DNA of 64,000 bases from Bailinhaonella thermotolerans. Lineage in GTDB: Bacteria; Actinomycetota; Actinomycetes; Streptosporangiales; Streptosporangiaceae. Made by a program: the position numbers and the translations under genes. Shown here piece after piece: positions 7,861 through 16,657 of this stretch (positions within the stretch are counted from its first letter, which is position 1; each line of letters opens with the position of its first letter). The DNA lies in the NCBI RefSeq assembly GCF_003594875.1, contig NZ_QZEY01000001.1, positions 744,001 to 808,000 of the forward strand. Direction: 5' to 3'. Below the pieces are notes generated by a model. The model saw nothing but the letters and a program-made list of their open reading frames with translations. It searched no databases and had not been told where the DNA came from.

Positions 7861-8811
7861 ATGACCGCTCCCAGCACCGTCTCGCTCCGCGAGAGCGTCT
7901 CCGTCTCCGCGCCCGCCCACGTCGTACGCGACCTCATCCTCGACGCCGAGGGCTGGGTCCAGCTTCACCGGCGGCACGCGCACGCCGAGGTGCTGGAGCA
8001 CGGCGAGGACGAGGCGCTGATCCAGCACTGGGTGGTCGTGGACGACCACAGTGTGCGGACCTGGCGGTCCCGCCGCCGGATCCAGGACGAGCACCGCGTC
8101 GTCTTCGAGCACGAACCGGCCGTCGCGCCCTTCGCCGAGGTCCGCGGCGCCTGGACGCTCACCCCCACCGGCGCCGGCGGCACCGAGGTGCGCCTGGACC
8201 ACGACTTCACGCTGCTCGACGACGACCCCGGGGCGGCCGCGTCCCTGGGCGCGGCCGTGGGGAAGGCGACGCGGGAGAACCTCGCGACCCTCAAGCACGC
8301 CGCCGAGGCCCGCGACGCCCTGGCCGACCTCATCATCTCCTTCGAGGACCCGCTGTTCGTCGCCGGCGAGATCGAGGACGTCTACCAGTACCTGTACGAG
8401 GCGGACAAGTGGCCCGACCGGATCCCCCACGTGACCCGCCTCGTCCTGGAGGAGAGGACCCCCGGCGTGCAGTTCTTCGACATGGACACCGTCTCCGCCG
8501 ACGGCTCCCGGCACACCACCCGCTCCGTCCGGATCTGCCTGCCGCACCGGAAGATCGTCTACAAGCAGACCAGGCCGCCGGCCACCATGACCGCCCACAC
8601 GGGGCACTGGCTGTTCACGCCGACCCCCGAAGGCGTGATCGCCAGCGCCCGGCACACCGCGACCATCCGCCCCGAGGGCCTGCACCTCCTCGGCGAGGGC
8701 ATGACCATGCGCGGCGCGCGCCGCTACCTCCGCAAGGTCCTCAGCGCCAACAGCATGGGCAACCTGCGTCTCGCCAAGGAGTACGCCGAGGGGCGGGCGT
8801 CCCGTGGGTGA
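7861..8811 (+). CDS. Didomain aromatase/cyclase (tandem SRPBCC)
   Basis: 316 residues made of two START/SRPBCC (polyketide_cyc) domains, about 8-145 and 160-305. Each opens with the usual hydrophobic strand and helix: SVSVSAPAHVVRDLILDAEGW, then a second start around EDVYQYLYEADKWPDRIPH. This layout is that of ActVII- or BexL-type aromatase/cyclases, which fold and aromatise the first ring of a type II polyketide. It is the strongest proof that region 1 belongs to an aromatic polyketide cluster. AGGAAGG precedes ATG 7861. The downstream methyltransferase overlaps its end by 8 bp, so the two are translationally coupled. Confidence 0.9.
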   Translation: MTAPSTVSLRESVSVSAPAHVVRDLILDAEGWVQLHRRHAHAEVLEHGEDEALIQHWVVVDDHSVRTWRSRRRIQDEHRVVFEHEPAVAPFAEVRGAWTLTPTGAGGTEVRLDHDFTLLDDDPGAAASLGAAVGKATRENLATLKHAAEARDALADLIISFEDPLFVAGEIEDVYQYLYEADKWPDRIPHVTRLVLEERTPGVQFFDMDTVSADGSRHTTRSVRICLPHRKIVYKQTRPPATMTAHTGHWLFTPTPEGVIASARHTATIRPEGLHLLGEGMTMRGARRYLRKVLSANSMGNLRLAKEYAEGRASRG

Positions 8812-9823
8812 CCCCGCCGCGCGGCTGCGCGAGCTCGCGGTGAGCGCCGGGTACGCCGCGGCGCTGCGGGCGGCGGCCGTACTGCGCATCGCGGACGCGT
8901 TCACCGAGACGGCGACCGCGGAGGAACTGGCCGCGGCCGTGGGGGCGCGGCCCGACACGGTGGACCGGCTCATGACCGCGCTCACCCACCACCGGGTCTT
9001 CGAACGGCGGGCCGACGGCCGCTTCGCCCACACCGCGTGCTCCCGTCTCCTGCGCGAGGACGAGCCCGGCGGCCTGCGGTACATGACGCTGTGGGCCACC
9101 GAGCCGTGGACCTGGCGGATGTGGGCCGTGCTGGACGAGTCGGTCCGGTCGGGCGCGTCCGTGTCGGGCGGGCTGTTCGGCAAGGACTTCTTCCGATACG
9201 TCCACGAGGACGCCCCCGAGTCGGCCGAGGTCTTCGCCCGGGCCATGACCCAGGGCAGCGCGCGGACCGCCGCCGCGATCGCCGGTGAGCTCGACCTGAC
9301 GGGCGCGCGGAGCGTCGCCGACATCGGCGGCGGCCAGGGCCACGTCCTGGCCACGCTGCTGGAGCGCCACCCGGGCCTGCGGGGAATCCTGTTCGACCTG
9401 CCCGCGGTGGTGGCCGACGCCGACGAGCGGCTGCGGCCCGGCGGCGCGCTCGCCGGGCGGGCCGCGCTCGTCGGCGGCGACTGCCTGTCCTCGATCCCGG
9501 TCCGGGCCGACGTCTACCTCCTGAAGAACCTCCTGGAGTGGGACGACGACCGCACCGCCGCCACCTTGCGCAACCTCGCCGCGGCCGCGCCCCCGGGAGC
9601 CCGCGTGGTGATCGTCCAGAACCTGGTGGACGACGCCCCGGAGCCCAAGTACCACACTGCGATGGACCTGATGCTCCTGCTGAACGTGGGCGGCCGCAGG
9701 CACACCAGGCCCGGCCTCACCCGCCTGGCCGAAACCGCCGGCCTCCCCGTGACCCGCGCCCACCCGATTCCCGGGACCCACCTCACCGCCCTGGAGTGCC
9801 GCGTGCGCCCCGCCTCGGGGTGA
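8804..9823 (+). CDS. SAM-dependent O-methyltransferase (TcmO/DnrK-like)
   Basis: A 339-residue class I O-methyltransferase with an N-terminal winged-helix dimerisation domain (about 1-95) and a SAM domain. It has the full glycine motif DIGGGQGHVLATLLERHPGL followed by FDLPAVV and LLKNLLEWDDDR. It differs from the methyltransferase at 711, so the cluster product may carry at least two methylations. GTG 8804 overlaps the aromatase stop (TGA 8809-8811). A strong hairpin at 9839-9880 ends the operon and probably marks the right border of the polyketide cluster. Confidence 0.87.
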   Translation: MGDPAARLRELAVSAGYAAALRAAAVLRIADAFTETATAEELAAAVGARPDTVDRLMTALTHHRVFERRADGRFAHTACSRLLREDEPGGLRYMTLWATEPWTWRMWAVLDESVRSGASVSGGLFGKDFFRYVHEDAPESAEVFARAMTQGSARTAAAIAGELDLTGARSVADIGGGQGHVLATLLERHPGLRGILFDLPAVVADADERLRPGGALAGRAALVGGDCLSSIPVRADVYLLKNLLEWDDDRTAATLRNLAAAAPPGARVVIVQNLVDDAPEPKYHTAMDLMLLLNVGGRRHTRPGLTRLAETAGLPVTRAHPIPGTHLTALECRVRPASG

Positions 9824-9838
9824 GCCCGGCGGGATGCC

Positions 9839-9880
9839 GCCCGGCGTGCCCGCCCCGACCGGCCGCCGGGCACGCCGGGC
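9839..9880. terminator. Strong hairpin terminator at the end of the polyketide cluster
   Basis: A 14 bp perfect inverted repeat, GCCCGGCGTGCCCG (9839-9852) with CGGGCACGCCGGGC (9867-9880), lies 16 bp after the methyltransferase stop codon. Confidence 0.7.
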
Positions 9881-9939
9881 CCCGCGTCACAGGCGGCCGG
9901 GGCCTCTCGACCGGTGCCCGGAAGGCCTGAGGACCCGGC

Positions 9940-9956
9940 TTCAGGCAGGCTGAAGG
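9940..9956. repeat. Small inverted repeat before the HD-domain gene
   Basis: CTTCAG-GCAGG-CTGAAG lies about 20 bp before ATG 9976. It could be an operator or part of the leader; nothing more can be said. Confidence 0.35.
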
Positions 9957-9975
9957 ATGCTGCGAGAATGCCCGC

Positions 9976-10572
9976 ATGAAGCTCTCCGAGATCCCCGTTC
10001 CCGACTCTCCTGCCGCCGCCGGCGCTCTTGAGGTGAGCGCCGTCTACTGTCCGCCCGCGTTGCACAACCACGCCGTCCGGTCCTATCTGTGGGCGGCGGC
10101 GTACGCGATCGAGAACGGCATCGCCTTCGACGCCGAGCTCCTGTACGTCGCCGCGGTGCTGCACGACATCGGGCTGGTGAAGGAGTTCGACAGCCACACG
10201 GTGCCCTTCGAGGCGGCGGGCGGGCACGTGGCCTGGGTCTTCGCCGCCGGGGCCGGATGGCCGGCCGCGCGGCGCGAGCGGGTGGCGCAGGTGATCGAGC
10301 GCCACATGTGGGACGCCGTGGACCTGGCCGAGGACCCCGAGGGGCACCTGCTGGAGCTGTCCACCGCCATGGAGATCTCCGGGCGCGGGGTCGAGTGGAT
10401 CCCCGCGGGGCTGCGCGCCGAGGTGCTGGAGGCGTACCCCCGGCTGGGCCTGGCCGCCGAGTTCACCGCCTCCTTCGAGGACCAGGCCGCCCGCAAGCCG
10501 GACGGCCGCTGCGCCACGTTCATCCGCGCCGGTCTCGCCACCCGCCTCGCCGCCAACCCGCTCGACTCCTGA
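9976..10572 (+). CDS. HD-domain protein (cyanamide hydratase-like)
   Basis: 198 residues of the HD metal-hydrolase superfamily. Metal ligands are visible as HNHAVRSYLWA (His32), LHDIGL (His63-Asp64), and the downstream HVAWVF and ERHMWD histidines. The closest pattern I recognise is the cyanamide hydratase-like branch of HD proteins, whose bacterial members mostly lack assigned substrates. It starts at ATG 9976. It stands alone after the polyketide terminator, and its stop is followed by a GCCGTACGGC palindrome (10601-10610). The role is unknown. Confidence 0.75.
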   Translation: MKLSEIPVPDSPAAAGALEVSAVYCPPALHNHAVRSYLWAAAYAIENGIAFDAELLYVAAVLHDIGLVKEFDSHTVPFEAAGGHVAWVFAAGAGWPAARRERVAQVIERHMWDAVDLAEDPEGHLLELSTAMEISGRGVEWIPAGLRAEVLEAYPRLGLAAEFTASFEDQAARKPDGRCATFIRAGLATRLAANPLDS

Positions 10573-10666
10573 TCGGGCGGGCGCGCCGTGCGGCGGGCCT
10601 GCCGTACGGCGGGCGGGGGCGGGCGCGCCGTTCGAGGAGGTCAGCCGGTGGTCCCCTCGCCGGGGG

Positions 10667-10695
10667 TTGACCCGCGGGGTGCCGGCGGGTAACGT
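10667..10695 (+). promoter_or_regulatory. Sigma70-like promoter for the MFS gene at 10765
   Basis: TTGACC (10667-10672), a 17 bp spacer and TAACGT (10690-10695) give a good housekeeping-type promoter about 70 bp before the start codon. Confidence 0.6.
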
Positions 10696-10764
10696 CCCCC
10701 ACCCCTGGCGACGCCTTCGGAGCAGCGGGGTGGGGACCTCACCCACCGGCTCTCGGAGGCCCCC

Positions 10765-12009
10765 ATGGCAAGCGGCTCGCCGTCGCGGCGGCGCGATTTC
10801 CGGCTCCTCCTGTTCGGGCAGACCACCGCCCAGCTCGGCACGCAGGTCAGCGGCGTGGCCGTACCCCTGCTCGCCGTCGTCACCCTCGGCGCCTCACCCC
10901 TGCAGCTCGGCCTCGTCACCGCCGCGGGGACGGTCGCGTTCGCGCTGATCGGGCTGCCCGCGGGCGCGTGGATCGACCGGTGGCCGCGCCGCCCCGTCCT
11001 CGTCGCGGCCGACCTGGCCCGCGCGGCGCTCCTGGCCACGATCCCCCTGGCCGCCCTCCTCGGGAGGCTGACCATCACCCAGCTCGTGGTGGTCTCGCTG
11101 CTGGCCGGCGTCGCCCGGGTCTTCTTCGACGTCGGCTACCAGAGCTACCTGCCGGCGGTGGCCGACCGTACCGGCCTGCTCGCCGGCAACTCGGCGATGG
11201 AGACCGTGCGCGCCTGCGGCCAGGTGGCCGGGCCCGGCGTCGGCGGCTGGGCGGTCGCGCTGCTCGGGGCCGCGAACGTCGTCCTCGTCCAGGCCGTCAC
11301 GTTCGCCCTCTCCGCCGCGTCGCTGCTGGCCATCCGGGCCCGCGAGCCGGCCCCGCCGGCCGCGCGGCCGGGGCGGCTCGCCGCCGAGATCGGCGAGGGC
11401 CTGGCGTTCGTCGCCCGCAACCGGCTCCTGCGCGCGACGGCGATCACCAGCGCCGCCGGGAACCTCGCCTTCGCGATCGCCTCGGCCGTGAACGTCGTCT
11501 TCATGGTCCGCACGCTCGGCCTGACCCCCGCCGCGATCGGGCTCGTGCTCGCCGCGGGCTCGGTCGCCGCCCTGGCGGGCGCGGCCCTGACGCCCCGGCT
11601 CGCCCGGCGGGCCGGGTCAGCGCGGATCATCTGGCTCTCGCTCGCCGTGACCGGCCCGGCCGCGATGCTCACCCCCCTGTCCGGCCCCGGCCGGCCGGTG
11701 CTGCTCCTCGTGCTCGGCACGGCCGCCGGCGAGCTGGGCCAGATCGTGTACGCGATCACCAACGTCAGCCTGCGCCAGCGGCTGTGCCCGGAGCGGATGC
11801 TCGGCCGGGTCAACGCGACCATGCGCGTCCTCATGATGGGCCTGTTCCCCGTGGGCGCCCTGCTCGGGGGCGCTCTCGGGCAGGCCGCGGGCACGCGGCC
11901 GGTCCTCTGGCTGGCGGCCGCGGTCATCGCGCTGTCGCCGCTGCCGGTCCACGCGGCTCTCCGCGGGGTCCGCGACGTGGAGGACCTGCCCGCCTGGACC
12001 CGGCCCTGA
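10765..12009 (+). CDS. MFS exporter (EntS/MFS_3-like)
   Basis: A 414-residue, 12-helix transporter. The loop 2-3 motif reads GAWIDRWPRRPVLVAADLARA, typical of the MFS_3 group that includes the enterobactin exporter EntS and macrolide effluxers. The later VNATMRVLMMGLFPVGALLGG segment is also characteristic. It starts at ATG 10765 with GGAGG 6 bases upstream. No regulator is adjacent and the promoter looks constitutive. The substrate cannot be predicted; export of a siderophore or antibiotic is a family-level guess. Confidence 0.8.
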   Translation: MASGSPSRRRDFRLLLFGQTTAQLGTQVSGVAVPLLAVVTLGASPLQLGLVTAAGTVAFALIGLPAGAWIDRWPRRPVLVAADLARAALLATIPLAALLGRLTITQLVVVSLLAGVARVFFDVGYQSYLPAVADRTGLLAGNSAMETVRACGQVAGPGVGGWAVALLGAANVVLVQAVTFALSAASLLAIRAREPAPPAARPGRLAAEIGEGLAFVARNRLLRATAITSAAGNLAFAIASAVNVVFMVRTLGLTPAAIGLVLAAGSVAALAGAALTPRLARRAGSARIIWLSLAVTGPAAMLTPLSGPGRPVLLLVLGTAAGELGQIVYAITNVSLRQRLCPERMLGRVNATMRVLMMGLFPVGALLGGALGQAAGTRPVLWLAAAVIALSPLPVHAALRGVRDVEDLPAWTRP

Positions 12010-12150
12010 GCCCGATGGCACCCGCCGACGCCCTCGGCCGCCCGCCGATACGAGTGATTCGGGTGATTTCAGGGTGTTTGGGTAGGATGAAGATGGTGTG
12101 CCGGGAAGCCTGGTCGGCGTGTTCTGCCGCCGACCCCTTCGGGAGTTCCC

Positions 12151-13416
12151 GTGACGCACGCGCCGCCGCGCGGTTTCCGCCTGTTCAGCCGTGGTTCCAA
12201 GGCCGAGGCCCGCCGCATCGCCGACATCCTCCGCGCCGAGACCGTGGGCGGGGGGCTGCTGCTGGGCGGGGCGGTGCTCGGCATGATCGCCGCCAACTCG
12301 CCCTGGGCCACCGCGTACGAGGGGCTCCGCGACGCCCGGATCGGGCCGCAGGCGCTGCACCTGGACCTGAGCCTGGCCGCCTGGGCCGCCGACGGCCTGC
12401 TGGCGATCTTCTTCTTCGTGGCCGGGCTGGAGCTCAAGCGGGAGTTCGTCGCCGGGGACCTGCGCGACCCGCGGCGCGCCGCCGTACCGGTGGCCGCCGC
12501 GTTCGGCGGGGTGCTCGTGCCCGCGGCGGTCTTCCTGCTGGCCGCCTCCCACGCCGGCGCGGGCGCCGCCCGGGGCTGGGCGATCCCCACCGCCACCGAC
12601 ATCGCCTTCGCGCTGGCCGTACTGGCCGTCATCGGCCGGCACCTGCCCGCCGCGCTGCGCACCTTCCTGCTCACGCTGGCCGTGGTCGACGACCTGCTGG
12701 CCATCGTCGTCATCGCCGTCTTCTACACCGAACGGCTCTCGCTCGTGCCGCTGCTCGCCGCGGTGGTCCCGCTGCTGGCGTTCGCCTGGCTGGTACGGCG
12801 GGGCGTGCGCTCCTGGTGGCTGCTGCTGCCGCTGGCGTTCGCGGCCTGGGCGCTGGTGCACGCCTCCGGGGTCCACGCCACGGTCGCCGGCGTGCTGCTG
12901 GGCTTCGCCGTACCCGTCCACGACCGCGCGGGGACCGGGCCGGGGCTCGCCGAGCACTTCGAGCACCGCTTCCGGCCGCTGTCGGCCGGGCTGGCCGTGC
13001 CCGTCTTCGCGTTCCTGTCCGCCGGGGTGCCGCTGGACGGCCTCGGCCGCGCCCTGGCCGACCCGGTCGCGCTCGGCGTCGTCCTCGGGCTCGTCGCCGG
13101 CAAGCCCCTGGGCGTCATGGCCGCCACCTGGCTGGTCGCCCGGTTCACCCACGCCGACCTGGACGAGGACCTGGGCTGGATCGACGTGCTCGGCCTGGCC
13201 GCCCTGACCGGCGTCGGGTTCACCGTGTCCCTGCTCATCGGCGAGCTCGCGTTCGGCGCGGGCAGCGAGCGCGACGCCCACGTCAAGATCGCCGTGCTGG
13301 CCGGGTCCCTGGCCGCCGCCGCCATCGCGGCCCCCATCCTGCGCCTGCGCAACAACGTCTACCGGCGCATCGGGCAGGCGGCGGAGTCGGGCCCGGCAGA
13401 GCCCGCGCGCCCCTAG
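12151..13416 (+). CDS. nhaA: Na+/H+ antiporter NhaA
   Basis: A 421-residue membrane protein with the hallmark sequences of Nha[32 protein letters not shown] and the ion-binding Asp pair in [15 protein letters not shown]. Near the C-terminus [16 protein letters not shown] carries the conserved discontinuous-helix glycines. It exchanges Na+ for H+ at the cytoplasmic membrane for pH and salt tolerance. The start is GTG 12151. The upstream region contains TAGGAT (12083-12088), a possible -10, but no clear -35. The GC-rich 3' region (13440-13530) can form hairpins. Confidence 0.92.
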   Translation: MTHAPPRGFRLFSRGSKAEARRIADILRAETVGGGLLLGGAVLGMIAANSPWATAYEGLRDARIGPQALHLDLSLAAWAADGLLAIFFFVAGLELKREFVAGDLRDPRRAAVPVAAAFGGVLVPAAVFLLAASHAGAGAARGWAIPTATDIAFALAVLAVIGRHLPAALRTFLLTLAVVDDLLAIVVIAVFYTERLSLVPLLAAVVPLLAFAWLVRRGVRSWWLLLPLAFAAWALVHASGVHATVAGVLLGFAVPVHDRAGTGPGLAEHFEHRFRPLSAGLAVPVFAFLSAGVPLDGLGRALADPVALGVVLGLVAGKPLGVMAATWLVARFTHADLDEDLGWIDVLGLAALTGVGFTVSLLIGELAFGAGSERDAHVKIAVLAGSLAAAAIAAPILRLRNNVYRRIGQAAESGPAEPARP

Positions 13417-13602
13417 CCGGACCGGCCGCCCCGCCGCCCACCACCGCGCGCCGCGCCCCGGCGCCGGCCGTCCTCCGCCGGTGGCGAGAGGCCGGCGGGC
13501 GGCCGGGCGGCGGCGCGGCGGCCGGGCGGGGGCGGTCGCTCGTTGGTATCGATGCCCGGCCGCGGCTGGCGCCCGGCGGGGAACGAGCCGTAGAACGGCG
13601 AT

Positions 13603-15150
13603 GTGACGATCTTGCCGGTGGACTCCCAGCGATGCACGCGACCCCATGTCCTCGACCCCGGTGAGCGCTGCCGCGCGAGATCGCTGCGGGACGGCCGCTG
13701 CCTCGCGCACCTGGACCCCGGCGAGCGCGACGCCTACCTGGCCGGGCTGCGGCCCGGTTCCGACGTCGACGCGATGGGCGTGGTGTTCACCGCGGACCTG
13801 TTCCAGGAGTTGCTGGCCCCCTTGAGCGCCGGTCGGGGCGTCGCCGAGTTCGGCGCCGCCGACTTCGCGGGCGCCACCTTCCCCGCCGACGTGAGCTTCC
13901 ACGGGGCGGGCTTCTCCGCCTGGGCCGGCTTCGGCCACGCCACCTTCCTCGGCGACGCCGGGTTCGGCCAGGCCCGGTTCACCGGGCCCGCCGCGTTCGA
14001 CTCCGCCGTCTTCTCCGGCCGCGCCCTGTTCACCGGGGCGAGGTTCCTGGAAGGGGCCGACTTCGCCCGGTCGAGCTTCGCCCGGGACGCCCTCTTCGGG
14101 GCGACCCGGGTCATCGGCGAGGCCCGGTTCCACGAGGCCAGGTTCGCCGGGGACCTGCTCGTCACCGGCCGCGCCGACGAGCTCGATCTGACCAGGGCGA
14201 CGGCCGAGGGCGAGGTGCATGTCGAGGTGGCCGCGCGCGCCGTACTCGCCGAGGGGCTGCGGGCGAAGGACCGGGTGAGCCTGCGGCTGCGGGCGGCGCG
14301 CGTCGACCTGTCCGGCGCGGTGTGCGCGGGGGCGCTGACCGTCCACGGACTGCAGGAGCCGATCACCCACGCGGCGGACTCGCCCTCCCGGCCGCTCCGC
14401 CAGGTCGACGAGTCGGGGCTGGCCGACCCGCGGCTCGGCCGGGTCCCCCTGGCCGCGGTGACGTCGCTGCGCGGGCTGGACGCCGGGCAGGTGGTGCTGA
14501 CCGACGTCGACCTCACCGGCTGCCTGTTCGCCGGGGTGCACCGGGCCGACCAGATCCAGCTCGACGGCAGGTGCGTCTTCGCGACCGACCCGCGCCGCAG
14601 GCGCCGGGTGCTGGCCGAGGAGCACCACTGGCGCGCGCGGCGGCGGTTCCTGCGCGGCCGCGGTCCCGGCCGGTGGTCCCCGGCCCCGGAAGGGGTGCGG
14701 CCTGTGGACTCGCCGCGGCTGGAAGTGCTCTACCGGCAGTTGCGCAAGGCGCTCGAGGACGCCAAGAACGAGCCGGGCGCGGCCGACTTCTACTACGGGG
14801 AGATGGAGATGCGCCGCGCCGGCGCCCGCCGCGCGGAACGGCTCCTGCTGTGGCTGTACTGGCTGGTCTCGGGGTACGGCCTGCGGGCGTGGCGGGCCCT
14901 GGCCGCGATGCTGGCCGTGGTGGCGGCGCTCGCCCTGGGCATGGCCCACGCCGGGTTCCCCCGGCCGGTGCCGTACCTGGACGCGCTGCTCCACAGCCTG
15001 CGCGCCATGGTCGCGGTCGACGTCAAGACCGCGAACGTGCCCGAGACCGTCACCCACTGGGGGCAGGTCCTGCAGGTCATGCTGCGCGTCTCCGGCCCGC
15101 TCTTCGTCGGCCTGGCCGCCCTGGCCATCCGCAACCGGGTCAAACGCTGA
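13603..15150 (+). CDS. Membrane-anchored pentapeptide-repeat protein
   Basis: 515 residues in three parts. Residues 1-50 hold a Cys-rich start (RCTRP, CRARSLRDGRCLAHLDPGER) seen in front of actinobacterial pentapeptide proteins. About 80-190 is a run of A(D/N/R)LXX-like pentapeptides such as ADFAGATFPADVSFHGAGFSA, which should fold as a quadrilateral beta-helix. The C-terminal third has a linker with LEVLYRQLRKALEDAKNEPGAADFYYGEMEMRR, then two membrane helices (about 415-440 and 490-508) ending in RNRVKR. The YRQLRKA...GDFYYGEMEM stretch resembles that of membrane pentapeptide proteins with ion-channel-like tails. The function is unknown. Confidence 0.75.
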   Translation: MTILPVDSQRCTRPHVLDPGERCRARSLRDGRCLAHLDPGERDAYLAGLRPGSDVDAMGVVFTADLFQELLAPLSAGRGVAEFGAADFAGATFPADVSFHGAGFSAWAGFGHATFLGDAGFGQARFTGPAAFDSAVFSGRALFTGARFLEGADFARSSFARDALFGATRVIGEARFHEARFAGDLLVTGRADELDLTRATAEGEVHVEVAARAVLAEGLRAKDRVSLRLRAARVDLSGAVCAGALTVHGLQEPITHAADSPSRPLRQVDESGLADPRLGRVPLAAVTSLRGLDAGQVVLTDVDLTGCLFAGVHRADQIQLDGRCVFATDPRRRRRVLAEEHHWRARRRFLRGRGPGRWSPAPEGVRPVDSPRLEVLYRQLRKALEDAKNEPGAADFYYGEMEMRRAGARRAERLLLWLYWLVSGYGLRAWRALAAMLAVVAALALGMAHAGFPRPVPYLDALLHSLRAMVAVDVKTANVPETVTHWGQVLQVMLRVSGPLFVGLAALAIRNRVKR

Positions 15151-15197
15151 TCCGGGCCTCTCCGCGAGGGGCACACTATGCGATGACTTAACCGCAC

Positions 15198-15219
15198 ACA
15201 GTCACTGATTACAGACTGT
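15198..15219. promoter_or_regulatory. Inverted repeat in the melC upstream region
   Basis: ACAGTC (15198-15203) and GACTGT (15214-15219) form an inverted repeat about 100 bp before melC1 in a locally AT-richer stretch, followed by GGTTAGATG with a possible -10 TTAGAT. It could be a regulator site. Confidence 0.4.
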
Positions 15220-15318
15220 CAGGTTAGATGCGCTGACGGTGATCCTGGGCCAGAGTTGGGGACCAGCCCTCGCCGGCGACCCCCTAGGGCTCCCGCTTCA
15301 CACCGCAGAGGATCCCCC

Positions 15319-15783
15319 ATGGACGGCATATCCCGTCGCGACGTCTTCCGATACGGCGCGACAGCCACCCTGGCCACCGCCGCCGCGGGCGTGGCCGCCT
15401 TCGCCCCGGGCCGTACGGCCGCCGCCCCCACGCCGGCCCCGACACCGACCTCCACGGCGACGCCCACGCCAGGCCCGGCCGACCCCCGCGACTTCGAGGA
15501 GAACTACAAGGGCAAGAAGATCAAGGGCGAGCACGACAAGGCCCGCGGCAAGCACAAGGTCCACATCAACGGCAAGAAGCTCGGCGTCATGCAACTCGAA
15601 CTCCCGGTCGCCCCCGGATCCGCCGAGACCTACACCGCCGTGGTCAGCACGATCAGCCACTTCGAGCCCATCCCTCTCGACGAGGGGAACAACCGCGACG
15701 GCCTCAAGAAGCTGGCCAGGCTCGTCGTGGACCGGCTCGGGGACCAGGAGCTGACCCCTCACGCCGACCACTCCCACGACTGA
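15319..15783 (+). CDS. melC1: Tyrosinase copper-chaperone / secretion partner MelC1
   Basis: 154 residues. The N-terminus SRRDVFRYGATATLATAAAGVAAF is a twin-arginine (Tat) signal, followed by a Pro/Thr/Ala linker and the MelC1 core with the conserved HKVHINGKKLGVMQLE strand. MelC1 binds apo-tyrosinase, delivers copper and carries it out through Tat. ATG 15319 is used because AGAGGA lies upstream and the Tat motif begins at once; the open frame extends further but without a signal. It is followed 21 bp later by melC2, as in Streptomyces melC operons. Confidence 0.9.
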   Translation: MDGISRRDVFRYGATATLATAAAGVAAFAPGRTAAAPTPAPTPTSTATPTPGPADPRDFEENYKGKKIKGEHDKARGKHKVHINGKKLGVMQLELPVAPGSAETYTAVVSTISHFEPIPLDEGNNRDGLKKLARLVVDRLGDQELTPHADHSHD

Positions 15784-15804
15784 CGGCCACCAGGAGGCAC
15801 CGAG

Positions 15805-16626
15805 ATGGGAATCCGCAAGAACGTGGCCGCCCTGACGGCCGCCGAGAGAACCGCCTTCGTCGCCGCGGTGAAGAAACTGAAGGCCAAGACCACCGGGCGC
15901 AACTACGACTGGTTCGTCAACACCCACATGACCTACTTCGGCACCGTCAACGGCCACAACTACGCGCACTGGTCGTCGTCGTTCCTGCCGTGGCACCGCA
16001 AGTTCCTGCTGGAGTTCGAGAAGGGCCTGCAGGCCTTCGACTCCACGGTCACCCTGCCCTACTGGAACTGGGTGAACGAGCAGTCCCTCACCGGCCCGCC
16101 GTTCACCGACGACTTCATGGGCGGCAACGGCCGCGACGGCAGCGGCCCGGTCACCACCGGCCCCTTCGCCGGCGAGGCCAACTGGCGGATCAACGTCAGC
16201 CCCAGCACGGCCAAGTCGCTGTACCGGGCCATCGGCCGGTCCGGCTCCCTGCCGACCGCGGCCGACGTCCAGACCATCCTGGACGTCGGCACCTACGACG
16301 TCGCGCCGTGGACCTCGGCGTCCAACGACGGGATGCGCAACCGCCTGGAGGGCGGCCTCTCCCCCAGCCCGCACGGGCGCGTCCACGTCTGGGTCGGCGG
16401 CCACATGGCGCAGACCGACTCCCCCAACGATCCGCTGTTCTTCCTGCACCACTGCAACATCGACCGGATCTGGTCCCGCTGGCAGAACCGCTGGGGGTAC
16501 GGCGCCGCCCGCTACCAGCCCGGCGGCGGCACCGCGAACGTCGTCGACGTCGACGAGGCGCTCGCGCCGTTCACCGCCACCGTCGCCGACGTCGTGGACC
16601 ACCGGGGCAGCTACACCTACACCTGA
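15805..16626 (+). CDS. melC2: Tyrosinase MelC2
   Basis: A 273-residue type 3 copper monophenol oxidase. CuA ligands are His41, His55 and His64 (SSSFLPWHRKF). CuB ligands are His190, His194 (HGRVHVW) and His216 (PLFFLHHCNIDRIW), matching the numbering of well-studied Streptomyces tyrosinases. It oxidises tyrosine or phenols to quinones for melanin. AGGAGG precedes ATG 15805. It has no signal of its own and depends on MelC1 for copper and export. Confidence 0.95.
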   Translation: MGIRKNVAALTAAERTAFVAAVKKLKAKTTGRNYDWFVNTHMTYFGTVNGHNYAHWSSSFLPWHRKFLLEFEKGLQAFDSTVTLPYWNWVNEQSLTGPPFTDDFMGGNGRDGSGPVTTGPFAGEANWRINVSPSTAKSLYRAIGRSGSLPTAADVQTILDVGTYDVAPWTSASNDGMRNRLEGGLSPSPHGRVHVWVGGHMAQTDSPNDPLFFLHHCNIDRIWSRWQNRWGYGAARYQPGGGTANVVDVDEALAPFTATVADVVDHRGSYTYT

Positions 16627-16627
16627 C

Positions 16628-16654
16628 GCCCGGCCGTGGACGCCGCGGCCGGGC
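16628..16654. terminator. Bidirectional hairpin between melC2 and the MFS gene
   Basis: GCCCGGCC (16628-16635) pairs with GGCCGGGC (16647-16654) between convergent stops. Confidence 0.6.
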
Positions 16655-16657
16655 ACC

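Noticed and set aside
11617-15174. 1185-codon minus-strand frame
   Set aside because: Low-complexity His/Gln/Arg translation antisense to the MFS, NhaA and pentapeptide genes.
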